Origin: PALSA-1336 sp964592725
Lineage (GTDB): Bacteria; Patescibacteriota; Doudnabacteria; UBA920
Assembly (NCBI GenBank): GCA_964592725.1
Contig: CAZQFQ010000051.1
Span: forward strand, 1-8,361
Length of the DNA stretch: 8,361 nucleotides
Direction of reading: 5' to 3'
Below the pieces are notes generated by a model. That model was not told the DNA's origin and made no database searches. It saw only the letters and a list, made by a program, of their open reading frames with translations. Made by a program: the position numbers and the translations under genes. Of the stretch, positions 1 through 5,829 are shown one piece after another. Numbering within the stretch: position 1 is the first letter of the stretch; the number at the start of each line of letters is the position of its first letter.

Positions 1-24
1 GGCCTGGCCTGATTGCTGGGCCGA

Positions 25-48
25 TACCTCGCAGCTTGCTGCGGGGTA
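25..48. repeat. GC-rich palindrome upstream of the permease gene
   Basis: Bases 25-35 and 38-48 are complementary over 11 positions with one T-G wobble (29/44), leaving only TT between the arms, so the real loop must open a few pairs. The arms contain CGCAGC and GCTGCG. There is no T-run after it, so it is not a clear terminator. It lies 13 bases before the permease start and could be the 3' end of an upstream gene's leader structure or a small interspersed palindrome. The window begins too close to decide. Confidence 0.5.
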
Positions 49-61
49 ATTCATTCAAACT

Positions 62-943
62 ATGCGAATCAGTGAAACAAGAAAAGGCGACCTGGCAATT
101 TTCGGCGAAGCAGTACTGTGGTCGTTGTTTCCCATTGTTACAATTCTTTCTTACGCGTCTTTTAATCCGATAACTTCTTTGGCCTGGAGCACTCTGTTTG
201 CCGCGGCGTTTTTTGGTTTGGCGATGGTCGTCCGGGGAAAATTCCGGGAAGTATTCAACCCCAAAATTTACCGCCATATAATAATCATAGCCTTTTTTAT
301 CGGCTGGCTGTTTTACGGTTTTTATTTTCTTGGATTAAAATATACTACCGCGGGCAATGCCGGCATTATTGCGTTAATGGAGTTATGTTTTGCCTATTTG
401 CTTTTTAATGTCTGGAAAAAACAGGAATTTTCCCGGGCCCATACTTTAGGCGCGGTTTTAATGCTTTTGGGCGCCGTGATAATTTTATATCCCAAACAAG
501 GCCTGCATTTCCGCTCCGGAGATTATTTGGTTCTGCTGGCTTCAGCCTGCGCGCCCGTTGGCAACTACTATCAGCAAAAGTTGCGGAAAGTTATAAGCAG
601 CGAAACCATTCTTTTTTTAAGAAGCCTGTTAACGTTCCCTTTTTTCTTTTTGCTGGCTTATATTTTAAAAGCCCAAACCGGTTTTGGAGCCGTGGAAAAA
701 TCCCTGGGATTTTTATTTCTTAATGGTTTTGTGGTTTTGGGCATAAGCAAGATTTTTTGGATGGAAGGAATTCACCGCATATCCGTTACCCGGGCCGATG
801 CTCTTTCCAGCGTTACGCCGTTATTTACTTTGCTTTTTGCCTATTTTATTTTGCGCCAGACCCCGACAATTTGGCAGTTGATATCCCTTGTTCCTTTAGG
901 CGCGGGCTTAATTCTGCTGAATTATAATAAAGCGGCGGTTTAG
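62..943 (+). CDS. EamA/DMT-family permease (10 TM)
   Basis: This is a 293-residue hydrophobic inner-membrane protein of the drug/metabolite transporter (EamA) type, the usual length for two fused five-helix EamA repeats. I read about ten membrane segments near residues 11-31, 37-57, 72-91, 98-115, 125-143, 153-168, 182-201, 214-233, 246-263 and 267-287. The segment around residues 94-115 (TTAGNAGIIALMELCFAYLL) and the matching second-half stretch near 240-263 (ISVTRADALSSVTPLFTLLF) are the paired mid-repeat helices typical of the family. Members export or import amino acids, nucleosides or other small metabolites; the substrate cannot be read here. The ATG at 62 has no Shine-Dalgarno sequence, but the protein starts right before TM1 as expected. 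The cupin gene follows 42 bases later on the same strand and has its own possible promoter. Confidence 0.85.
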   Translation: MRISETRKGDLAIFGEAVLWSLFPIVTILSYASFNPITSLAWSTLFAAAFFGLAMVVRGKFREVFNPKIYRHIIIIAFFIGWLFYGFYFLGLKYTTAGNAGIIALMELCFAYLLFNVWKKQEFSRAHTLGAVLMLLGAVIILYPKQGLHFRSGDYLVLLASACAPVGNYYQQKLRKVISSETILFLRSLLTFPFFFLLAYILKAQTGFGAVEKSLGFLFLNGFVVLGISKIFWMEGIHRISVTRADALSSVTPLFTLLFAYFILRQTPTIWQLISLVPLGAGLILLNYNKAAV

Positions 944-970
944 CCGTTCCTTTCTAAAAAATCAAAAACT

Positions 971-979
971 TGATAGAAT
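971..979 (+). promoter_or_regulatory. Extended -10 promoter before the cupin gene
   Basis: TGATAGAAT matches an extended -10 (TGn + TAGAAT, five of six to TATAAT). The -35 area 17 bases upstream (TTTCTA, 951-956) is weak. The expected start of transcription, about 7 bases after the -10, falls on the ATG at 986, so the message would be leaderless. This agrees with the lack of a properly spaced Shine-Dalgarno sequence (AAGG at 981-984 is only one base from the ATG). Confidence 0.4.
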
Positions 980-985
980 AAAGGC

Positions 986-1444
986 ATGGTAGACACTAAT
1001 TACATTTTAAAACAATTTCCCGGGGCAAAGGTTTATGAGGACGGTTTTGAAGTGACCCGGGCCAAGCACAACGGCAACGCGGGCAAAGTTCTTCCGATAA
1101 TCCAAAAAAAGAAATGGGGCGGGGAAGCCTGGCTGATTTATACGGACAGGTACGCGTTAAAAATTTTATATGTAAATCAGGGCAACCGGTTTTCTTTGCA
1201 ACGCCATAAGCAAAAAGAAGAAACCTGGAATATTTTAAAAGGTGAGCCGGAAATTATTTTAAACGGAGAAGTGATTAATGCTAAGCCCGGCGACGTTATC
1301 CATATACCGCCGGAAACCGTGCATCGTTTAACCGCCACAAACGGGGATGTTGAAGTTTTGGAAGTTTCCTCGGCAGAATTATGGGACCTGGAGCGCATTG
1401 AAGACGATTACCACAGGCCGCAATATTCCGGAAAAACAAATTAG
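986..1444 (+). CDS. Mannose-6-phosphate isomerase type II-like cupin protein
   Basis: This 152-residue protein is a single cupin domain of the kind found at the C-terminus of bifunctional mannose-1-phosphate guanylyltransferase/mannose-6-phosphate isomerase (AlgA/ManC type II), here on its own. The cupin signature is clear: residues 70-81 read SLQRHKQKEETW, with Q72, H74 and E79 as likely metal ligands, and the second half has IPPETVHRL with H113. The tail DLERIEDDY (134-142) matches the conserved end of these isomerase domains. A role in fructose-6-P/mannose-6-P interconversion for GDP-mannose and surface glycans is plausible, but many such stand-alone cupins are untested, so the exact sugar is inferred. 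About 45 residues precede the cupin core and look like no other domain. A strong terminator follows directly. Confidence 0.82.
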   Translation: MVDTNYILKQFPGAKVYEDGFEVTRAKHNGNAGKVLPIIQKKKWGGEAWLIYTDRYALKILYVNQGNRFSLQRHKQKEETWNILKGEPEIILNGEVINAKPGDVIHIPPETVHRLTATNGDVEVLEVSSAELWDLERIEDDYHRPQYSGKTN

Positions 1445-1445
1445 G

Positions 1446-1483
1446 ATTTAAAAAAGCCAACCATCCGGTTGGCTTTTTTAAAT
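1446..1483. terminator. Strong bidirectional terminator between convergent genes
   Basis: A perfect 17-bp stem (1446-1462 with 1467-1483) closes a four-base loop ATCC. The GC core GCCAACC/GGTTGGC is followed by six T on the + strand, and by symmetry six T on the - strand. It lies immediately after the cupin stop codon and 56 bases past the convergent glutamine synthetase stop, so it serves both genes. Confidence 0.92.
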
Positions 1484-1538
1484 GTTGAACTGCCGGGTTT
1501 TGTTGCATTAATGTACTAGTACGCCAGTGCAAGAGTTT

Positions 1539-2648
1539 TTATCTTGACGGTACCGGAACGCTAAATGGCAGGGTGTTTTTTGTTTCCGCCGGTTTTTCTT
1601 CCGGGAATTTAAAATTTTCCCAGCCGTATTTATCCGGATCAAAGCCGTCGCCGCAGACAGTTTCAATAAGCGCGGTGCAAATTTGATAAGGGTCCAAATT
1701 CGCGGCCGGGCGGCGGTCTTCCAAGTAGCCCCGGCCCGCGTTGGTCGTGGCCATGGGGATGCGGACAGAGGCGCCGCGGTCGGAAACGCCGTAGCGGAAT
1801 TCGTTTATGCCGCAGGTTTCGTGCTTGCCGGTCAAGCGTTTGTCATTGTCCGCACCGTAAACGCGAATGTGCTGTCTGTGGAATTTGCCGAGTTTTTCGC
1901 AGGCCTGCTTAACCACTTCCAGTCCGCCCTGCTCGCGCATCGGCCTTGTGGAAAAATTGGTGTGCCCGCCGGCGCCGTTCCAGTCGCCGTTCATCGGCTT
2001 TGGATCCAGCTTGGCGTAGGCGTTGTAATCTTCCCCTATGCGGTAAAGCAGCCAGCGGGTCAGCCACAACTGGTCGCCGACTTCCAGCGCCGGCAGGGGG
2101 CCGACCTGGAATTCCCACTGCGCCGGCATAACTTCGGCGTTAATCCCCGAAATCATCAATCCCGCTTCCAGGCAGGCCTGTAGATGCGCTTCCACCAAAG
2201 GCCGGCCGTGCACTTCATCATAACCCACGCCGCAGTAATATCTCCCCTGCGGCGACGGGTAGCCGTTGGTCGGCCAGCCAAACGGCCAGTCATTTTTTCC
2301 GTATAAGGTATATTCCTGTTCAATGCCGAACCACGGCTCCTGGTCTTTGAATTTTTCCGCAACTTCGGCTAAAACTCTGCGCGTGTTGCTCACGTGCGGC
2401 GTGCCGTCGGCGTTTAACACTTCGCACATTACCAAAAGGTTGTCGCCTTTTAAAATCGGGTCGGGGATATAATAAACCGGCTTTAGCTGGCAGTCGCTAA
2501 AATGTCCTTCGGCCTGCTCGGTGGAACTGCCGTCAAATCCCCACATTGGGATGTCGTCCAGTTTTCTTACCGGCCCGTTTATGATTTTTGTTTTTGATCT
2601 TAACTTGGCCGTTGGTTTTCGGCCGTCCAGCCAAATGTATTCGGCCAT
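1539..2648 (-). CDS. glnII: Type II glutamine synthetase (eukaryote-like GSII)
   Basis: Glutamine synthetase makes glutamine from glutamate, ammonia and ATP in the cytoplasm. This is the short GSII class, about 370 residues, not the ~470-residue bacterial GSI. Counting from the upstream ATG at 2666 (375 residues), the signatures in order are DGSST (45-49), GIEQEY (114-119), NAEVMPAQWEFQVGP (176-190), GDWNGAGGHTNFST (227-240), KHETCGINEF (281-290) and EDRRPAANLDPY (316-327). These hold the metal-binding glutamates, the ammonium/ATP site and the catalytic arginines. I prefer the ATG at 2648, because MAEYIWLDG is where family members normally begin. The start at 2666 adds MTSGKV; neither start has a well-spaced Shine-Dalgarno sequence. 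The GSI adenylylation tyrosine is absent, as expected for GSII. About 35 C-terminal residues after the core are not recognised. GSII is uncommon in bacteria, so transfer is possible. Confidence 0.95.
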   Translation of the reverse strand: MAEYIWLDGRKPTAKLRSKTKIINGPVRKLDDIPMWGFDGSSTEQAEGHFSDCQLKPVYYIPDPILKGDNLLVMCEVLNADGTPHVSNTRRVLAEVAEKFKDQEPWFGIEQEYTLYGKNDWPFGWPTNGYPSPQGRYYCGVGYDEVHGRPLVEAHLQACLEAGLMISGINAEVMPAQWEFQVGPLPALEVGDQLWLTRWLLYRIGEDYNAYAKLDPKPMNGDWNGAGGHTNFSTRPMREQGGLEVVKQACEKLGKFHRQHIRVYGADNDKRLTGKHETCGINEFRYGVSDRGASVRIPMATTNAGRGYLEDRRPAANLDPYQICTALIETVCGDGFDPDKYGWENFKFPEEKPAETKNTLPFSVPVPSR

Positions 2649-2743
2649 AACTTTCCCGCTTGTCATATGGTTTTTCTTTCTCCCTCGCTTAATTTTTTTA
2701 CGAAATATGAAAGATGCTAAATACGAAATTTCGGAGTTGAAAG

Positions 2744-2774
2744 TTTAGTATTTTAGTTATTTTAGTATTTAGTA
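2744..2774. repeat. AT-rich TTTAGTW short repeats upstream of glnII
   Basis: Four TTTAGTA/TTTAGTT units fall at 2744-2750, 2752-2758, 2761-2767 and 2768-2774. On the - strand they give repeated TACTAAA/TAAAAT, so several equally weak -10-like hexamers lie in the glnII leader and I cannot pick one. They could be binding sites or simple-sequence slippage. The rest of the 2667-2927 gap holds a complex hairpin (2794-2845) and no gene that I can support. Confidence 0.45.
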
Positions 2775-2793
2775 GAAGTTTAATAAATTAAAC

Positions 2794-2845
2794 AAAAACA
2801 CCTTTTTGACGGTATGCTCCCGGGAGCAAATAGGGTGTTTTTTTT
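2794..2845. terminator. Branched hairpin with T-runs between the kinase gene and glnII
   Basis: An outer 9-bp stem pairs 2794-2802 (AAAAACACC) with 2834-2842 (GGTGTTTTT), and T continues to 2845. Inside it sits a 12-base perfect palindrome GCTCCCGGGAGC (2816-2827). On the - strand, where the flanking genes are read, GGTG is followed by TTTTTGTTTAATTT, so it would work as the terminator of the kinase gene about 85 bases after its stop. The inner palindrome and the long internal loops are unusual for a simple terminator. A role as attenuator or leader element for glnII is possible. Confidence 0.6.
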
Positions 2846-2927
2846 AACTTTATATTTGATTTTACCTTATTATATTAACAGATTTTAAAATGCTGTCAAA
2901 CGTTAGGTTTTAATAAGTTTTCCACAG

Positions 2928-3920
2928 TTAGAAATGGGTTAATTTTTTAAATTCGGCGATTCGGATATTGATTTCGGCCGATGTTATCTCCTGCAGGCGT
3001 TTGGTGCCGAGTTTTTCCACGCCAAGAGATGCTAAAGCTGAACCGGCCACGCAGGCGCGTTTTAGGTTGTTCCAGGATGTATCGCCGGTCTTGGCCAAAT
3101 AGCCAAACATCCCGCCGGCAAAGCTGTCGCCGGCACCGGTGGGATCAATTACATCCTCCAGGGGGTATCCGGGTAAATGAAAAATCTGCATTCGATTGTT
3201 ATAACCTCCCCTAACCCCCCCTTTGAAAGGAGGGGAATCAGAGTGCTGAAACATTAATAGGCCAAATTCCCCACGCTTAATAATTAGCGTTGCAGTCGCC
3301 CTCTCCTTCTGAGGAGAGGGTCGGGGAGAGGTTGTTCCCATCATACCGATTATTTTCCTGGCCGCCTTCATCAAATTATGTTCTCCCGATAATTCCCTTG
3401 CCTCGGAATCGTTAATCACAAAAATATCCACCAACTTCAAAATTTTCGCCAATTCTTTTGGTGTTTTTTCTATCCACAAATTCATCGTGTCCAGCCCCAC
3501 GAGTCTTGGTTTTTTTATCTGCAACAAAACATCAAGTTGGAGTTTTGGATGGATGTTGCCCAAAAAGACATATTGCGCTGATTTTTGTTTTTCCAAAAGC
3601 TTGGGCTGAAATTTTTCAAACACGCCGAGCTTGGTAAACAAAGTTTCGCGGTTGTTTAAATCAAAACTGTATTTGCCGCCCCAGGAAAAAGTTTTTCCTT
3701 TGGTTTGTTCCAGGCCTGTGAGGTCAACATTCTTTTTTGACAGTATTGCCCGATAATCATCGGAAAAATCATTTCCCATCACGGCCACCACGCTCGGTCG
3801 CGCAAAAAAACGCGCGGCCAAGGAAAAATAAGAGGCGCTTCCGCCCAAAGTTTTATTTATTTTTCCAAACGGCGTCTCTATGCTGTCAAACGCCACACTG
3901 CCGACAATTAGTAAGCCCAT
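2928..3920 (-). CDS. PfkB/ribokinase-family sugar kinase with two repeat-derived insertions
   Basis: This 330-residue cytoplasmic kinase transfers phosphate from ATP to a sugar or nucleoside hydroxyl; the substrate is not identifiable. The N-terminus has the glycine-rich substrate region LGGSASYFSLAARFF (25-39). Asparagine/acidic residues VINDSEARELSG (168-179) match the family's nucleotide-side motif. DPTGAGDSFAGG (259-270) is the PfkB signature 2, with Asp265 the likely catalytic base and TGAG the anion hole. Two stretches do not belong to the fold: TTSPRPSPQKERA (196-208) and DSPPFKGGVRGGY (228-240). Both come from palindromic repeats read in frame; without them the length is about 304, normal for the family. 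They lie in a loop before the IIKRGEFG strand and in the next hairpin, away from the catalytic motif, so activity may survive. The start MGLLIVGSVAFDS fits the family although no Shine-Dalgarno sequence precedes it. Confidence 0.9.
   Translation of the reverse strand: MGLLIVGSVAFDSIETPFGKINKTLGGSASYFSLAARFFARPSVVAVMGNDFSDDYRAILSKKNVDLTGLEQTKGKTFSWGGKYSFDLNNRETLFTKLGVFEKFQPKLLEKQKSAQYVFLGNIHPKLQLDVLLQIKKPRLVGLDTMNLWIEKTPKELAKILKLVDIFVINDSEARELSGEHNLMKAARKIIGMMGTTSPRPSPQKERATATLIIKRGEFGLLMFQHSDSPPFKGGVRGGYNNRMQIFHLPGYPLEDVIDPTGAGDSFAGGMFGYLAKTGDTSWNNLKRACVAGSALASLGVEKLGTKRLQEITSAEINIRIAEFKKLTHF
3201..3239 (-). repeat. In-frame palindromic repeat 2 inside the kinase gene
   Basis: It encodes residues 228-240 (DSPPFKGGVRGGY) on the - strand. 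The core is an inverted repeat, 3215-3224 with 3226-3235, with one C-A mismatch (3219/3231) and centre G3225. A second C-rich block CCTCCCC precedes it on the + strand. The peptide style SPPFKGGVRGG is a familiar translation of this GGAGGGG repeat type in many draft genomes (recalled, not searched). The 39-base unit keeps the reading frame. Confidence 0.8.
3297..3339 (-). repeat. In-frame palindromic repeat 1 inside the kinase gene
   Basis: It encodes residues 196-208 (TTSPRPSPQKERA). A perfect 9-bp stem CCCTCTCCT/AGGAGAGGG (3299-3307 with 3312-3320) closes a four-base loop. The outer end GAGAGGTTGTTCCC (3326-3339) is identical to 5779-5792 of the intergenic repeat before the tRNA gene, so both are copies of one family. 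The insertion preserves the frame of the kinase. Confidence 0.85.
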
Positions 3921-3953
3921 AGTTATTGCTTAGAAAGATATTTATGGATATTG

Positions 3954-4000
3954 GGATATTAATTGATATTTATAATATCCATCAATATCAATTAATATCC
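3954..4000. repeat. 17-bp perfect AT-rich foldback between ppcA and the kinase gene
   Basis: Bases 3954-3970 (GGATATTAATTGATATT) are perfectly complementary to 3984-4000 around a 13-base loop. An alternative pairing exists between TGGATATT (3945-3952) and AATATCCA (3974-3981). It lies 33 bases before the kinase start on the - strand, so it would be in, or act as, the kinase leader or promoter region. It has no T-run, and its AT content makes it a weak terminator. Confidence 0.7.
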
Positions 4001-4005
4001 ACTAT

Positions 4006-4075
4006 CCCATGCTGTGTCGCAAAATCGCGGCTTGCTCTATTAATTAATTGCGAAAGATGCTTGCTGTGTTTTAAG
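4006..4075 (-). pseudogene. Frameshifted remnant copy of the ppcA 3' end
   Basis: This stretch aligns with 4145-4210, the last 66 coding bases of the intact ppcA, at 58 of 66 identical positions plus a four-base TTAA insertion near 4041-4046. On the - strand it still reads K-H-S-K-H-L-S-Q-L-I like the intact KHGKHLSQLI, and then loses frame. Similarity fades over the next ~20 bases. No start codon, so it is not a gene. It suggests partial tandem duplication or a past second ppcA copy that was deleted. Confidence 0.85.
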
Positions 4076-4089
4076 TCGAAGAGGAATAA

Positions 4090-4104
4090 CGAGGGTTACC
4101 CTCG
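4090..4104 (-). terminator. Possible ppcA terminator hairpin
   Basis: CGAGGG and CCCTCG pair around TTA, 37 to 51 bases after the ppcA stop on the - strand. It is followed by TTATTCCTCTT, only moderately T-rich. It could terminate ppcA before the remnant and the kinase gene, but the weak tail leaves read-through likely. Confidence 0.35.
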
Positions 4105-4140
4105 GAAAGGCCTGTAAATATTGAACATTTCATTTAAGCT

Positions 4141-5658
4141 TTACCCCATGCTATGACGCAGAATCGCGGCTTGTTCTATTAATTGTGAAAGATGTTTGCC
4201 GTGTTTTAGGTTGTGGTGGATGCGCGCGGAAATCAGCTGGTGTTCCTGTTCGTTTAAATATTTGGGATGGAGCGGCTTGCCCAAATATTTTTCTATTTCT
4301 TCAACATCTTTTAAAATTTCTTTCCAGCCCGGATATTTTTTGGCCAAGCTGATGAGCCCCGGACGGTAAAAGAATTTTCCGGCAAAGTATAAATCGTGCT
4401 TTAAATTAACGTAATATCTTTCCACTAAATTTAAGGTGCCTGCTTTGCGCGCCGCGGCAATGCCGCGGCCCGTGCCCACTAATTCCGGCGGCACGCCCAA
4501 AGAGTATAGCGCCGCGGTAAAGCTAATGGCGCGCGGCAGGCTGACTTTCCCCAATCCGCGGCTGTAGCCAAAAAGCCCAATGTGCTGGACCCGCTCGCGG
4601 CGTTTTGGCAAATGTTTGGCAACGTCATTAATCAGCGGGGCGATTTTTTCCACGCTTTGGCGGTAGGCGGCTTCAAAAGGCCTGATGGCCTTAATTAGTT
4701 TTGCTTCGTCATCCGGCGTAATATCCGCGGCTTCTCCTTTGGGCAACCCCGCTTCCAAAATTTTGATCGCCTTTACCACGGTCGGTTTGGGATAGTCGTA
4801 CCTAAACGCGCTTTGGATGGTAACGGTCCTTATGCCCTGGTATTCGTGCAAAAATCGTTCCGGCCTCAGCGGGTAAAGCCCGCCGCGAAACGGGAGGGCG
4901 CCGCAACCGATGACCGGATATAAATCAATTTTATGCTTCTTGGCGAATTTTTTATAGCGTGACAGGGCAATTTTTATGGCTATAACGGTAGGTACCACCC
5001 CGGAATTCAGCGCCGGGTCGGAACGCGCCACGTAAGGCCGCAAATAGGGAGGATTAAAGCCAAAAATCTTTTTGTGAAGGAGTAAATATTTTTCCAGAAT
5101 TTTATCGGAATTGATAATCGTATCTACTTGTTCAAATAGAGGCACTATCAAAATATGGTTTAGCAATCCTTTTTCAAAGCGGTTAAGCGGATGTTTTAAT
5201 TGGGCGATTTCGGCAAAGGCTTCCTGGATGCCCAGCATTTCTTGAGCCGATTCCGTCATCGGTAAAATTACCTCAAACAGCGGGGGAGTGTGCATGCCAA
5301 CCTGCTTGGCTAAAGCCGCAGATGAGGCAATGCCCATAAGCGCTCGCCCCAGGCGGAATTCGGTTTCCACTTTGGGGTTGGGCAAACGGAAGGTCAAAAA
5401 TTTTTCTTTGCCAATGGGATGCTTTTTAAAATAATCAAAATATTCGGCCATCAAGCGTTCCAAAACGGATTCATCCACCAGTTTGCCTTCCCAATCCCAC
5501 TTGTATTCGCTTATGCCCAAATCGTTAAAAGACAAAAATAATTCCCTGGCCTCTTCCATGGCAGGGATATAGCTTTCTTTATGCCAAAACGGCCGAGCCG
5601 CGTGGTCGGGATGTTGTGTGGCCATTGTGGCCGGAATGTGTCTTTTAGCTTTTTTCAT
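4141..5658 (-). CDS. ppcA: Archaeal-type phosphoenolpyruvate carboxylase
   Basis: It carboxylates PEP with bicarbonate to give oxaloacetate and phosphate, an anaplerotic cytoplasmic reaction. At 505 residues it is the short archaeal-type PEPC (PpcA), unrelated in length to the ~900-residue bacterial enzyme. Family landmarks are IPATMATQHPDHAARPF (8-24), KWDWEGKLVDE (53-63), FLTFRLPNP (87-95), PLFEVILPMTES (126-137), ARSDPALNSG (211-220), GCGALPFRGGLYP (251-263), IQSAFRYDYP (281-290) and GLFGYSRG..LPRAISFTAALYSLGVPPELVGTGRG (361-399). The conserved Arg and His residues in these blocks hold PEP and metal in the known enzymes. The short start MKKAKRHIPATM fits the family, and no Shine-Dalgarno sequence is present; the promoter predicts only a 1-3 base leader. 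A partial second copy of its 3' end lies just downstream. Confidence 0.95.
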   Translation of the reverse strand: MKKAKRHIPATMATQHPDHAARPFWHKESYIPAMEEARELFLSFNDLGISEYKWDWEGKLVDESVLERLMAEYFDYFKKHPIGKEKFLTFRLPNPKVETEFRLGRALMGIASSAALAKQVGMHTPPLFEVILPMTESAQEMLGIQEAFAEIAQLKHPLNRFEKGLLNHILIVPLFEQVDTIINSDKILEKYLLLHKKIFGFNPPYLRPYVARSDPALNSGVVPTVIAIKIALSRYKKFAKKHKIDLYPVIGCGALPFRGGLYPLRPERFLHEYQGIRTVTIQSAFRYDYPKPTVVKAIKILEAGLPKGEAADITPDDEAKLIKAIRPFEAAYRQSVEKIAPLINDVAKHLPKRRERVQHIGLFGYSRGLGKVSLPRAISFTAALYSLGVPPELVGTGRGIAAARKAGTLNLVERYYVNLKHDLYFAGKFFYRPGLISLAKKYPGWKEILKDVEEIEKYLGKPLHPKYLNEQEHQLISARIHHNLKHGKHLSQLIEQAAILRHSMG

Positions 5659-5666
5659 CTATCATA

Positions 5667-5695
5667 ATTTTCACATATTATGGTATAATTGTAAA
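5667..5695 (-). promoter_or_regulatory. ppcA promoter
   Basis: On the - strand TTTACA (5695-5690, five of six to TTGACA) and GAAAAT (5672-5667, four of six) are exactly 17 bases apart, with a TG extended -10 element. The predicted transcription start (about 5660) is within three bases of the ATG at 5658, so the message would be essentially leaderless. It overlaps a + strand extended -10 at 5681-5689. Confidence 0.45.
5681..5689 (+). promoter_or_regulatory. Extended -10 promoter facing the tRNA gene
   Basis: TGGTATAAT is a perfect extended -10. No good -35 lies 16-18 bases upstream. It would start a transcript near 5696 running through the palindromic repeat into tRNA-Gly (5830). It is interleaved with the ppcA promoter on the other strand, so the two could compete. 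Confidence 0.45.
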
Positions 5696-5735
5696 GGAAT
5701 TAATTTGGTACGGATTACAAGGATGATTGCGGAGC

Positions 5736-5792
5736 TCTCCCCTTTGAGGGGAGATGCCCCGAACGCATCAGATGGGCAGAGAGGTTGTTCCC
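5736..5792. repeat. Intergenic palindromic repeat upstream of tRNA-Gly
   Basis: TCTCCCCT (5736-5743) pairs with AGGGGAGA (5747-5754); a second arm pair TGCCC (5755-5759)/GGGCA (5774-5778) follows, and the element ends with GAGAGGTTGTTCCC (5779-5792). That last 14-mer is identical to the end of the repeat inserted in the kinase gene at 3326-3339. The element lies 37 bases before the tRNA and inside its probable primary transcript. Confidence 0.8.
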
Positions 5793-5829
5793 TGCCTAAT
5801 TGATAATTCAAACTTTTCAATTCCTATTT

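Noticed and set aside
1513..1522. Perfect palindrome GTACTAGTAC between the terminator and the glnII stop
   Set aside because: Ten bases only, no partner copy or promoter nearby; chance or a minor site.
1683..2183. 166-codon + strand open frame opposite glnII
   Set aside because: It is an antisense shadow of a GC-rich conserved coding region; the - strand frame holds all glutamine synthetase motifs.
2918..2926. TTTTCCACA, a match to the relaxed DnaA box
   Set aside because: A single site without neighbouring boxes, dnaA/dnaN genes or an AT-rich unwinding region is expected by chance and does not mark an origin.
3201..3339. CRISPR array or tandem repeat inside the kinase gene
   Set aside because: The two palindromes differ in sequence and there are no regular direct repeats with spacers.
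2890..3892. 13-base direct repeat ATGCTGTCAAACG at 2890-2902 and 3880-3892, flanking the kinase gene
   Set aside because: About one 13-base match by chance is expected in a window of this size and similarity does not extend, so it is not evidence of a target duplication or a second kinase copy.
3926..4117. 63-codon + strand frame between the kinase gene and ppcA
   Set aside because: It runs through the foldback and the ppcA remnant in antisense and has low-complexity content with no start signal.
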